Part shown: positions 46,001-60,029 of the stretch, piece after piece
Position numbering within the stretch: position 1 is the stretch's first letter
Layout: each line of letters opens with the position of its first letter
DNA from: Pomphorhynchus laevis
Taxonomy: Eukaryota; Acanthocephala; Palaeacanthocephala; Echinorhynchida; Pomphorhynchidae
Direction of reading: 5' to 3'
DNA: 64,000 nt
NCBI GenBank assembly: GCA_012934845.2
Contig: WNNJ02000633.1
Span: 1 to 64,000, forward strand
Translations under genes and position numbers: made by a program
Notes under the pieces: model-generated
What the model saw: the letters and a program-made list of their open reading frames with translations, nothing else
Databases searched by the model: none
Told to the model about the DNA's origin: nothing

Positions 46001-46663
46001 TTATTTAAGTTTGAAATTTCCGATTATAACATGATCCATACTTCTTATAGGTAATTTGATAAAGCTCTCATCGGTCGTATCATAATCACAATCTGTAAAA
46101 CAAAAATCAGAATAAGGTGTTGTCTGTAGAGTAGCAAAGCTTTCCCAAATTCTTTCAAATTCATTAATGTATTTTTCTACCATTTCTCTCTTTTGAATCC
46201 TAATAAGATTTTCGTAATTTTGCTCAATAGCACTTTTAGTCCAATTAAGCGATCCAGTGAAAACAATGGTCTTATCAATTATGACAAACTTGTGGTGCAT
46301 TAGAGGTGGTGATCTAGGGCTTCGGATTATTGCCCCGTCGAGTAAAAGCTGCTGTATTTGTGAATTATCAGAATTGATTTGCTGCTGGTCGGTAATAATG
46401 CGAACCAGAATTCCTCGACTTAAACAATTCTTTACAATTTTAGCTATATCCTCATTAGTAAATAAGTATACACAAATATCTAATGATGATTCTGATGACT
46501 TAAGGCATTGCGTAAGACTGATTATTGCTGACTGGTTCGCCTCCGGTAATAGATTAGCAGAAATGTCCATTTTACTTGATGGTTTAATTTCTATATATCG
46601 ATATTTCAATATAAGATAAGTCACTACTATAAATACACTAGCAGTAATCACGGCTATAAGCAT
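46001..46663 (-). CDS. PLD6: PLD6/Zucchini-type single-HKD phospholipase D family protein
   Basis: 220 residues in one exon. An N-terminal hydrophobic helix (about residues 1-20) would anchor it, as MitoPLD/Zucchini is anchored in the mitochondrial outer membrane. A PLDc_2 domain follows from about residue 40, with one HKD motif, HHKFVIID (residues 123-130, H-x-K-x4-D) and GSLNW at 137-141. One HKD per chain means it must act as a dimer, as in the family. In flies and mice the family acts in piRNA 3'/5' maturation and cardiolipin hydrolysis; which applies here is not shown. Length compares with 252 residues in human. Another single-HKD nuclease subfamily is possible, so the symbol is the best fit rather than proven. 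Flanks are repeats, with a PLE terminal repeat downstream. Confidence 0.85.
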   Translation of the reverse strand: MLIAVITASVFIVVTYLILKYRYIEIKPSSKMDISANLLPEANQSAIISLTQCLKSSESSLDICVYLFTNEDIAKIVKNCLSRGILVRIITDQQQINSDNSQIQQLLLDGAIIRSPRSPPLMHHKFVIIDKTIVFTGSLNWTKSAIEQNYENLIRIQKREMVEKYINEFERIWESFATLQTTPYSDFCFTDCDYDTTDESFIKLPIRSMDHVIIGNFKLK

Positions 46664-46917
46664 CTTTAATTAAATGGATTGTAAAATTCAATATTAAATA
46701 AATAATACAAAAGGGTTAAATGAAGACATAATCAACAACAAAACAAGTCAATAAGTCAAAAATTAACCATAATCTTAAATTTGTCATAGTAGTCTTCTTC
46801 AATTCACTTCTTTAATTCACTTTAGTGATACAATCATATGTTGAATCAATATTACAGATTTTAGGTAAATATAATAGCAATTGAATGAATAATTGCATAC
46901 ACGAGCGAGTATCATCA
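46664..46917. other. upstream of the PLD6-like gene
   Basis: AT-rich 250 bases before the foldback element. Presumed promoter and 5' UTR of the - strand gene. No specific element identified. Confidence 0.35.
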
Positions 46918-47406
46918 TTTGGTCGGTTTCATCAATTATCCTGGTGTGAATTCTTTAATCCTAGATGCAGCACTGTACACTACAATCAGCGTAGGTGGAC
47001 CTTATCAGCAGTGAGCCTACGCCTACCTTTCATGTTTCGGTCCTTTAATTATCTGCTGAAATTTTCCTCTGCTGCCTTTCTGTAAAAACAAACGATACAG
47101 TTTGTAAGAAAACATATCCACTTGTGCAAACTGTACGTTGCATCCGTCGATTGAAACCAAAAGACGGAAATAGCATGTTGTGCAATTTCCGTCTTTTGGT
47201 TTCAATCGACGGATACAACGTACATTTTGCACAAGTTTTTACAGAAAGGCAGCAGAGGAAAATTTCAGCAGATAATTAAAGGACCGAAACACGAAATGTA
47301 GGCGTAGGCTCACTGCTGATAAGGTCCACCTACGCTGATTGTAGTGTACAGTGCTGCATCTAGGATTAAAGAATTCACACGAGAATAATTGATGAAGCCG
47401 ACCAAA
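46918..47406. mobile_element. near-perfect long palindrome (foldback/MITE-like)
   Basis: The left end TTTGGTCGGTTTCATCAATT and right end AATTGATGAAGCCGACCAAA are inverted, and the arms (about 230 bases) mirror each other nearly base for base, including CTACGCCTACCTTTCAT / ATGTAGGCGTAGG and TCTGCTGCCTTTCTGTAAAA. The left arm carries about 25 extra bases (near 47085-47110). The centre is a tight hairpin, GGAAAT...ATTTCC, around TTTGGTTTCAATCGACGGAT. No open frame. A non-autonomous DNA element or inverted duplication. It sits about 250 bases upstream of the PLD6-like gene and could extrude a cruciform. Confidence 0.85.
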
Positions 47407-48239
47407 TTATAATAGCAATTTTGCATTAATACATCCTAAATTAATAAGCTTTGTTGTTTCAGAACAATGACGCTTTTCAAAAACGTTGTTCTAATTAAAC
47501 AATGGTGTGTTCAGTGTTTAAACAGTAATCATATGCACGTATTTAGCTAATGCCTTACCCAGGCTCTGGGCATTTATTCTGCACGTAATATTCGTGATTT
47601 CAGAGATATTCTTTGGATATACGATATATTTCAAAAATAACAGTTATTTTTGAAATATATATTTTCTTAAACGTAGTTTTCCATTTACATGTTACCAATG
47701 ATAAGGTAGATTATGACATGCAGTACGCACCCTATCTGATAAGCATCTGCAAACATCCCTGACGATCCTGTTTACAGGATATTAAAGTGACCTCTGAGTA
47801 TAAATTTCTTTTAAATTGGGTACAAATTAGTCGGAGGTTGGTCAAGACGACGAACGGCAATCCGTGTCATAATCAAGTCAGATAATAACAGAGAGTTTTC
47901 AATTTATGTAATGCGTAACAAGGAAATTATCCATTCGAACGGTAATTGTCTTAATGATGGTACCGAGTGAGTTGCTCTGAGTAGCATCTTTTCATTATTC
48001 CCTGGCTCAATTTTCGCTAGAAAATCCACTGCTTGTAATGCACATAGCACATGGCTCAGTATCAATAAATCATAAAGTGGGTAAATTACCGAATGTTGAC
48101 TAAGCTAATAGATCTGCGAATCATAGCTAGAGTTCGCAAGCACTTGGTTTTGACTTCAGCGGAGTTGGTATTGGTTCGTTAGTATTACACCCGAGTACTT
48201 TAAGGAGGTGATTATTTGCTTTCCGCTTCCTCGATATAT
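47407..48239. other. non-coding region
   Basis: AT-moderate with a short palindrome near 47620-47660 (ATATATTTCAAAAATAACAG / TTATTTTTGAAATATATAT). No gene recognised. Confidence 0.4.
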
Positions 48240-48486
48240 TAAATCAGCTAACTGACTCTACGTATTTAATTATAAAATAAACAAAACATAATATTAATTT
48301 TAGGTTTAGTATTTACTAATATTAATATAATATTAATATTAATATTAATATTATATATTAATATTAATATTAATATTATATATTAATATTAATATTATAA
48401 TATTATTATATCATAATATTAATTTTAGGTTTAGTTTTGTATTTTAATTTTAGGCTTAATTTTAGGTTTAGGTTGATTATAATCAA
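48240..48486. repeat. PLE terminal repeat edge followed by TAATAT repeats
   Basis: CAGCTAACTGACTCTACGTA and ATAAACAAAACATAATA at 48245-48295 match the outer edge of the PLE terminal repeat. They are followed by (TAATAT)n to about 48420 and then two short TTTAGGTTTAG blocks, right at the 5' limit of the next LINE. Confidence 0.75.
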
Positions 48487-49009
48487 CCTAAACCGGGCAA
48501 ATATTCTCCCTCGAGCTGCAAAGCCAAATAATTCCTCAGCTGGTTATCGCGAAGTTCGCTCAAATATGATCACAAACAGTGGTCGAGATCGAGCAGTTAT
48601 TGTAGCGAATATTGAGGAGTCATCGTCTGTGAATTGTCAGTATCGCATGAATGACGATCTCGGTAAGGTTCGTTCCATTTTGTCATTGGTTTTATCGGGT
48701 TGCGATGAGAATAAAGTGAGCTTTTTGAGGGTTTTATCGCTATTTCGTCTTGGAAAGAGTGTACCGGGTAGCTTAAGACCTCGTTTGCTTAAGGTGATAT
48801 TAAATACTCGTGAGTCAGCTAAATCACTCTTCAGACACGCATACCGTCTGCGTGGATCCGGTATTAGATTTTTACGGGACCTCGATCCTCAAGATAGAGA
48901 GAAACTCAAAGCTGCAAAACAAAAACTTCATAGGCGGACTGTAGCAGGCGAAACAAACCTGACTATTCAAAATTTTATGGTAATGCGGCGGCGTGTTCGG
49001 GTGCACTGA
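48487..49009 (+). pseudogene. LINE ORF1, 5'-truncated
   Basis: The open frame carries the same C-terminal block as the ORF1 at 40-41.5 kb: GRDRAVIVANIEESSS, MNDDLGKVRSILSLVLSG, PRLLKVILNT, RHAYRLRGSGIRFLRDLDPQ and REKLKAAKQKLHRRTVAGET. The N-terminal finger region is missing; the match starts near 48490 right after the TTTAGG repeats, so the insertion is truncated there. Confidence 0.8.
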
Positions 49010-49053
49010 ACCCCTCTTGTTCTTGTGCAGCAAGTAGACCCTGTCACATTGCG

Positions 49054-51926
<2,873 letters not shown>

Positions 51927-52024
51927 TGACAGTTTCACCTTTTATTTCTTTATTTTCTTTTTTTTTATGTTGTGAGCTATGTGATCCAGTCAATTTGAGC
52001 TTATGCTCCTGGGCTGTTGTAACA

Positions 52025-52195
52025 ATAATAATGCTAAATCATAATTTAATAATTAAATAATAAAATTAATAATTGTTTTTAGATTATTTATAATTTATAT
52101 CAAGTTAAAATAAAAAAATTGAAATTTAAAAAGTCAATTTTTATGAATTGACTAATAAATAACAGACGTTGTATAAGAATAAGGATTGTTATTTT
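52025..52195 (-). repeat. solo PLE terminal repeat, truncated
   Basis: On + reads TAATAATGCTAAATCATAAT, ATCAAGTTAAAATAAAAAAA-like, then GAATTGACTAATAAATAACA and TTGTATAAGAATAAGGATT. Both the outer CTAACTGAG edge and the ribozyme-like part are absent. It abuts the 3' end of the 48.5-kb LINE. Confidence 0.75.
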
Positions 52196-52506
52196 AGTAT
52201 ATTGTTATTAAGGATTGTTACTTGTAATTTATCGTCTGCGTTCAATGTTCCTATAAACAAACTTTTCTTGATTACAGGTAAGATTTATTGCACCTGCCAC
52301 TACTGTAAGTTCAGTATAGTAAGCCAAATTTTAATATAATCAGCAAATATAGTTAGCGTGCAAATTTATATATATTGGATATAAATAATCCAATATATAT
52401 TTATATATTGGATTCTCTTTCGGTATTTCTGTATAAGATTAATTCGATCGACAATATTAAAGTAAACAACGGAAAAACTCAGCATGAGTATGTGATTCGC
52501 TGGCCC
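52196..52506. other. spacer with small TA palindrome
   Basis: A palindrome, TATATATTGGATATAAATAA / TCCAATATATATTTATATAT, lies around 52368-52415. No gene seen. Confidence 0.4.
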
Positions 52507-53065
52507 AATTCATCACAGTCATGGACGCTATAACGCGTAATATCCAAAGACCGATTCCCTACACCATTATCTACGCAGACGATGACATGCTGGCAACGGA
52601 CAACAAAAACGATCTCGGGGAAGATCTACCCTCGGTCATCTGCCTGTGGTCATGTACGGAACAGAGGGATGGCCTATTACCAAAGCAGCGGAACGGCGTC
52701 TAGCGGTCATGGAGACAAACATGCTGTGATGGTTTAGTGGAGTAAGGCGTTGTAATCACGTAAGAAATGTGGATATCCATAATAGATATGGAGTCGCACG
52801 CAAAATGAAAGGGGACAGACTCCGATGGTACGGTCACGTTTTGTAGGCTTGAATACTGCTCATGCGTAAAGACTGCTCTGGAGCATGAAATCGAAAGAAA
52901 GCGCCCGAAAAATCGGCCAAAATGACAATGACTGAATGATGTACACACAGATCTCAAGACTTCCGAACTTCACTCGGACCAGTTTCGAATAGGGCGAAAT
53001 GGAGGACCAAAACCTACAAAGTCGACCTCGCCTCGAAGAGGGATAAAAGCTAAAGAAAAAGAAAA
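52507..53065 (+). pseudogene. RTE-type LINE remnant with internal deletion
   Basis: Frames on + read FITVMDAITRNIQRP then PYTIIYADDDMLATDNKNDL (catalytic YADD). After a jump that skips the region found at 7.9 kb, they read GWPITKAAERRLAVMETNML, RNVDIHNRYGVARKMK and DRLRWYGHVL. These are hallmark RTE-clade blocks (MDAITRDIQ..., YADD.MLA, V.RLRWYGHV). Several hundred bases between YADD and the C-terminal part are missing, and frames shift. Same family as 7.79-8.46 kb. Confidence 0.8.
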
Positions 53066-53099
53066 TTATTGCATCATAGATTGCAATTAAACTCACCCA

Positions 53100-54720
53100 A
53101 AAAGAAATATTATTATATATCGACTTTCACAAGAGCCGAAACTAGTAGTGAAGCACCACATCGAAATAAAAAAATAAAAATAGAAAAACAAAAGGAAATG
53201 AAAACTCATTAAGATTATAAGAGTTTAAGTTTAAGATGTTTCTTAAATTCCGCAGTGGTACAGCTGCTGACCAACCAAGGCAATAATTCATATTCCATTG
53301 TTTACAGACGCGATCAACCCAAGTCGTACAATTTGTTCGAGGCTTTAAACGATAATTCAAACACAGCTCGTGCCCACGTAACATTAAGGAGTCATTAAGG
53401 CGGAACAGCTGTTTCAATGGATGGTTAGATACACGCAGCGACATTCACACTAGTTTTAGATAATCAATTATCATATCAATCCAATAGATCTGATAATTAA
53501 CGCATCCAGCCTACTAGGATATTGAATAGAGCGAGTCGCCGGAACCAAATGTGTGGTTTTCTTCAAAATGCTTTCGAATATACTCAATTCTGATTTCAAT
53601 TGAGAGTGTGTCGCCTGAGAAGCAAAAAGCATTTGCGATTTTAGGAGACTTGTATATACAATGATAATGCCTTAGGCTCAAATCGTCCAACGTTTCGATA
53701 GAAGCCCAATGTTCTACGACATTTAGGCACAATAATAGAAGAGTGAATACGAGTTTTTAAATTTGCGAGATCACAACACCTAGATCAACAAAATTGCTTA
53801 CAGACTCTATAACGTTAGAACTGAATTTAGAAAAAGGGAAAGGTAGTCGAGAGTGACCAATTCTTATCTGCTTAAATGAAAAAATCATTAAAATTCTAAG
53901 AGTTCAAGTTTGATACGTTTCTTGAATTGCGCAGTAGTACAGCTGCTGACCACCCAAGACAATAGTCCATATTTCGTCGTTTCCAGACGTGATCAACCAA
54001 AGTCGTACAATTTGTTCGAGGCTTTGAGCAATGTTTCATCAACAGCTCGTATCCACATAGCATTAAGGAGTTATGAAGCCTGCACATCTACTTCAATGGA
54101 TGGTTAGGCACATGCAGCGATATCCTCACCAGTATTAGATCTGCAATCAAAGATCAAATTCAATAGATATGATAATCAGCGCATTGATACTACTAGATAA
54201 TGGATGGATCGAATTACTATAACCAAATGCGTGGTTCTCTTCAAAATGCTCTCGAATTCACTCAATTCTGATTTTAGTTGAGGGTGTGTCCCCTAAGAAG
54301 CCGAAAGCATGTGCGATATTAAGAGACTTGCGTATAAGATGTGTAATGTCTTAGTATCAAGTTATGGAGGAAACCTAAAGTTATACGACATTTAGAACAA
54401 TGATAGAAGAGTGAGGGCAAGTTTTTAAGTTTGTCGAGATCGCAACACCTAGATCAGTAAAATGATTTATTGTCTCGATAGCGCTTGAATTGAATTTATA
54501 AGAATAAAAGGTTAGTCGATAGTGATCTATTCTCATATGCTTATATTTGCTCACATTAATGACCAGGCCGTAAGATAAACACTAGTAGCTGACCCTATCT
54601 AAATCCGATTGTAGTAGGAGAGAGCTAGAACAATCACTAACTGAATTTAATTAGTACCAGAGTTTCAGATCATCAGCGTATAGTAGGCACTGACATGTTT
54701 GTTGGGCCTTGTTTGTTCGG
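53100..54720 (-). pseudogene. CR1-like LINE 3' half with a tandem-duplicated end
   Basis: On - the catalytic region reads CLLYADDLKLW (about 54690-54660), then INHFTDLGVAISTNLKTCPH, and the C-terminus RLNDSLMLRGHELCLNYRLK, PRTNCTTWVDRVCKQWNM. The C-terminal part occurs twice: about 53220-53800 and 53899-54470 are copies offset by about 680 bases (shared TACAGCTGCTGACCA, AAGTCGTACAATTTGTTCGA, AAATGCTTTCGAAT / AAATGCTCTCGAAT). Both are diverged and broken. Related to the 48.5-kb LINE (shared RGH-L, KPRTNC block). Confidence 0.8.
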
Positions 54721-56371
54721 TTAATATATATTGATCAATATTTGTTTGGTCAAATATTGCTTAATATTTGCATGTTTAGACAAGATTATGATTATGAATA
54801 TAATTTAAAAAAAAAACAAATTGTTCTGACGAATACAAACGGTATTTAATTTGAATTCAAATATTTTAGCAAAATAGTAATTTAATTTTCAATTCACGAC
54901 ACTTTTTATATTATAACATGCGGATATTTTTACATTTTTTAATTCTACGTTGTAAATCGATCGTAGACATATATTTATACTTTAATTCAATATGTAGATA
55001 AAATGATATGTGCATTTTATTGATACATTATTAAAAATATTGAAACTTGATCTGAAAGAAATTACTCACATTAAAATCTTGGTATAACCTTCGATCTACA
55101 TCTCTTAAGAGGGAAATGACGCAAAGTCTTTAAGAAGATGCTAGACGCCATCCGCGCTTTTGAGAAGCTCACTTTGTACGAATTTATAGAAAGATAGTAA
55201 ATTACCAAGTTACCATGGATTCCCCAAAATCGACGAATTGTGGGAAAAGGTTTTTATGAGAAAAGTCCGAAGGGATCCCTTTAAGCGGCAATCAAAGAGA
55301 TGATTAGACATGATGATCCTAAACGGTTTCATGTAACATCAGCTTTTTTTATCAACTAATGATATATCTATGATGTTTTGAAGGGATTCGGTTTGAAAGG
55401 AGAGTCGAAGACAGTGAAATCTATTGAGTGAAATTGCTAGACATTTGTATAATTTGCGATCGTCTTTGAACTCATCTAAAATCAATTTCAATCCTTGTAG
55501 ATTTTGCAGACCAGGCCCCCTTATGTATCTATATTCTAATTCAATCTGCACTGGAGGTAAGGCATGTCAAAATACGTTAGAAAAAAGTTCTGATGATCAA
55601 GATTTAAAAATATCACTTTGAATAGTTGTATAGTAGTGCACAACACAATTATGTGCTTCCAGTATTTCACTCAAATAATCATTCACAGTAACATTATTAT
55701 AGATTTTTAAACGAACTTTTTGTACTACTAAAAATTTTACGGTGATAAATTTATAAAGATATTAAAACGTATTACAGGTTGTTAGACAGGCTTTTATAAT
55801 CTATTATAAAATAATTTCAATGATAAAATTTAAATGACTATATAATTCAAAAACACGTTAACATTGTGAATCATTTTAAATAGTCAAATTAATTTTTTTA
55901 ATAATAAAATATTAATTTATAATAAAACTTTCAATTAATACTTTAATTAACAATGTAAATTATTACTTAATAAATTAATAATATTATAATAAATTAAAAC
56001 ACAATTCACGATATTATTCACTCACATTATAAATAAATTGTAATATAAATTAATAATTTTTTGTTTGTATCCATACATCTTGATGCTTCCACTGATCCAT
56101 CAGTACATGCCGTTTCAGTGGTCCCTCGATCCAATGCGACCAAGCATGTTTTGATTGCCCACGATACTTTACAACTCACTGTCACAATAGCTAAGATACA
56201 GCGTATGACCATCTGTCCTCGTACCCCTTTACGTTAGTTCGATTTTCCATAACTGGATTTCCTAAATTTGCTGTTTTTTGATAACTTTTAACCTTGATTG
56301 TTCATTTTTTAAATGCATAATTTTTAAATGATTCATAAAACTAATTAAAAAGTCATGAATTTAAATGATTC
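54721..56371. other. non-coding region
   Basis: AT-rich. A - strand frame at 55551-55339 with RFHCLRLSFQTESLQNIIDI could be a decayed LINE C-terminus, but is too short to assign. No other content recognised. Confidence 0.35.
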
Positions 56372-57850
56372 GTGACTCTATTTGATGTGCGTTTTACATT
56401 AACTAGATTTTTTTCATTTTCTGCTTCAGGTTCCGATGGCATCAGTCCATATCTCTTAAGCCTTTTAAATTATCAACTCAGTTACCCTCTAGAAGCTTTG
56501 TTTCAGCAGTTTTTAGATAGACAGGAAATACTGGAAAGAAGTGATTGTAGTACTAATTTATAAGAAAAGCAACCGTTCGAATCCTGTAAACTCTAAGCCT
56601 GTTAGTCTAACAAGTCATGTTAATAAAATAATGGGGCATATTAATAGCAAACACATTACATCTTATTTACATAATTCCAATAAGTTATCTTCGATTCAGA
56701 ACGACTTCTGTAATAGACGATCGTGTTTGACAAATTTGTTATGTACTAGGGAACCATGGGTAGATTTAGCATCTTAAAGAGCGTATTTCGACGTGGTATT
56801 CTTTGATTTTAGTCGAGCGTTCAAACTGTTCAGCGTATTATTCTTATTGAAGCATTACGTAATTGCGGAATGGATAGGTATCGTGTTGACTGGATAGGAA
56901 ATTTTCTCAGTAAGCAAAATTTTCGTGTTTGGGTGGGCGATAGTCTATCATCATCTTGCAGCATAAGTTTATGTGTGCCTCGTGGATCTGTCTTGGGTCC
57001 ACTATTTTTCCTCGTTTTCATAAACACTCTTATTAAGACATTAAGTTATGGATACCTTGCTTACGCAGACGATGCTAAAATTTACGACAAGATAAAGTCT
57101 TCAGAAGATTACCGTCACCTCAAGATAATATTGATAAAATATTCTCTTCGGGTCATTATACTGGCATGTTATTAAATGTTTAAAAATTCTATCGTTTACG
57201 TGTAGGTAATTCAGCACTGCCTTCGGAATATATGTTAGGATTACACGCCAAAGAAAGCGTAAATGCGGTTATTGACCTTGAAATTGAAAGACACTGTAGT
57301 CTCGAGAAAGGGCAGATGCAGGTAAGCGCATTATCAAAGCTCGAAATGCGCTATTTCTCATCAAGAACATCAACGCTTTGCTATTGTTAAATTCCTTTAA
57401 ATCTTTATTTGACGCATTAGTGTGGCCACATTAAATACGATATTTAGCATTGTTTCCTATTACCAAAGGTGAAATCGAGGATTTTGATAGGATTATTCGG
57501 CGAGGTAGCCAATTGTGTCTGAAATTGTATCGACAGAATTACTGGGACAGGTTATCAATTCTTAATATGCAGAGTATCCGAGCTAGACTGTTTTCATTAG
57601 ATAAAAAAATGTGGCATATGATCAGAAACCACGAGGAATATCATCTAAATACATTATGACAAATGACAGTCAGTCTTACATGGGTCAATCCATGGCACTA
57701 AAACATTATCACATGGTCATTGCTCTAGGTTTACCAGACTATCACAGATCCATAATATCATGGAAAAGGTCTTCCATATTAAGTAGTGAGATCGCAATTC
57801 AAGATTTTTATATTATGAACGAAAACTGCCTACGTATTCCTTGATATTTG
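56372..57850 (+). pseudogene. CR1-like LINE, RT to C-terminus, decayed
   Basis: Reading along +: SGSDGISPYLLSLLNY, IYKKSNRSNPVNSKPVSLTS, VVFFDFSRAFK (motif A), CVPRGSVLGPLFFLVFINTL (motif B), GYLAYADDAKIYDKI (motif C), IEDFDRIIRRGSQLCLKL, and a late WKRSSILSSEIAIQDFYI tail. Order and spacing match a CR1-type reverse transcriptase without its endonuclease. About half a dozen frameshifts or stops. Older than the 39.9-kb copy. Confidence 0.85.
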
Positions 57851-59337
57851 TATTAATTTGAATTGTACAATTTTATAAGAGGACAAATTTCACGGAATTC
57901 TATAAATCTTAAAAAGGACTTCTTCTCATTAAGGATTTGTTAGTAGTAAGATTATCTAAAAATGCTAAAGAACAGTAATTGATAAACAATATATGAATCC
58001 TGTTTTAATTGCTATCTACAATGTATAATAAAACGGTATTTATAAAGAAGGTTCAATGTCATTTTGATGTGTTAATTTAAACAGAAATGATTGACTGACA
58101 TTTAAAAAGCTACAACGATATGTTTGCTGGATAAATTAGTTGAAGGACTTGTGCAAATAAAATATAATGTAAAAATTAAAAAATTGAATAATTGTTGCGC
58201 TATTTTTTATCTTTTAAATGTACCATGTTTTGCCAATTTTTTGGCATAACATGTTCCTGACATTTTCCTGGTTGTAACATGAAAACGACCCCTTGGGCGT
58301 CTTAAGCAGAGATGGCTGTCCATAATAAGAAGGGATATGATATTAGCTGGGGTAACGGAAGAATGCGCGAAAGACAGAGAAAAGTGAAAGCATCTGGTCA
58401 AAAAGGCGGACTCTGTAACGAAGCGGAACAAACGCTAAAGAAAAAAGATGTTATGTCAATTTTTATTTGCAATGAAAATAAATTTTACGGATTTTGTGTT
58501 GTCTTTTTTAATAACTTATAATGACAATATATATTAAATTCAATGTGCAAATTTCATACTGTAAAAATTGTTATTTGCAAAACACATATGGTACGTCGCA
58601 GTTAAAAAAGGAAATAATTTGCGATTAGAAGAATATCAAAGCGGAGAAAAATGGTCAAACCATCACTGGCCGGATAAGTTTTCGATGTGACGTGCTGCGC
58701 AATCAGACAGTATTTCGGAATGGGCATGCCTAGAGTAATTAGATTCATGTACTGCCCCCCATAACCTGACATTCGGACTAGGGATGACAGCTTATAACTT
58801 TATATATTGTGAAGACAATTTTGTTATTAAAAAGCGAATTTTAAAATATGATTCAGGAGCAATAACTCCAAAGTAAACGCATTTATTCCAAAATTTCCTA
58901 ATTTTAGCTAAAGTGGAACAGTAATTTGCATGCAAATGAAAGTTTAATAATAATCGGAGAACGCGTATCGAAGATATAAAATCATTTTTCTAATTAAAAG
59001 ACTAGATCTCACTGAATATAGACCATTATACTAGATCACGTGATCACAGAATTCTTTATATGCTTTACAATTTAAAACTAAATACGACCCATTTTCGCTG
59101 GCTCTTTGAAAGCTGATTTTATGTCAATATCAAGTTTTACACGAAAATAAGAAAATGTATTGGAAAATGAGAATTTTAAATTGAAACGGAATGAAGCTTT
59201 ACATTAAAGTTATCGTTTTAGTTAGCGAGAAAGTTCTAGTCCAGCTCCCAAAGGAAATATGATTTTTGTATTGGCAGTTACATTTTTGAGATCTATTGAC
59301 CAATTGTTAAGATCTGTCAGTTTGTCAATTAATGTTT
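57851..59337. other. non-coding region
   Basis: A less AT-rich patch at 58240-58450 holds a 69-residue + frame (58312-58521, MAVHNKKGYDISWGNG..., Lys/Arg-rich) and an antisense frame; neither has a recognised family. The rest is AT-rich without features. Confidence 0.35.
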
Positions 59338-59573
59338 AAATTTGAAGAAAGCTGGCAAAAACCATCGCACAATTTATTTAACCGAATATTTCGATGCCTA
59401 GCTGGGATTATCTTTAGCAATCTGAAATATTAATAAAGGCACAAAAGTGTACACGTCACTTTTGACGTATACACTTTTGTGCCTTTATTAACATTTCAGA
59501 TTGCTGAAGATGATCGAAATATTCGGTTAAATTAATGTTGTGATGGCTTTTGCCAGCTTTCTTCAAATTTAAA
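59338..59573. repeat. foldback repeat with hammerhead-like ends of motif
   Basis: Arms mirror each other from TTTGAAGAAAGCTGGCAAAA (59341) to TTTTGCCAGCTTTCTTCAAA (59571), with a tight centre hairpin of GGCACAAAAGTGTACACGTC / TTTGACGTATACACTTTTGT. The left arm on - reads CTAAAGA, a 17-base insert that can fold with one bulge, then GAAATATTC. The right arm on + reads CTGAAGA (59504-59510), only TGATC, then GAAATATTC, so its helix II has been deleted. Each arm has lost a different part of the core. Confidence 0.75.
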
Positions 59574-60029
59574 TGTTACCACACCGTCGCATTCATCATT
59601 CAAATTCAATTTGTCAATTAATAATTTTTTATATTTGATTGGTTTTATGTCCGTTACCCGTATTTACTTATCAATGTTAAAGTAATAAACATTTTGTTAG
59701 GTTATTGTAATAAATTATATTGTATAATTAGAAGAGAGTGAAAAGTTATATTTATTAAAAATTCCAAAAAATGTTTATCGATGAAATTTTTACCTTATGA
59801 TAACAGATATTATCAAAAATTCGAATTTTTAATAAATATTGCTTCTTACTATCTCCTAATTGTACAATATCTAAAGAATGAACAATCAATTTATAATGTA
59901 ATACATTATATAAATTAATATGAACAGAATGGTAAATATATAAAAATTATATTATATTAATATAATATTATTATATTATATTACACATAATATAATATTA
60001 TTATATTATATTACATATAATATAATATA
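59574..60029. other. AT-rich spacer
   Basis: Ends in ATATTATTATATTATATTAC tandem repeats (59950-60030). No gene seen. Confidence 0.5.

Noticed and set aside
58312-58521. 69-residue basic frame as a small gene
   Set aside because: No homology recognised, antisense is also open, and no splice or polyadenylation context supports it; mentioned only in the gap entry.
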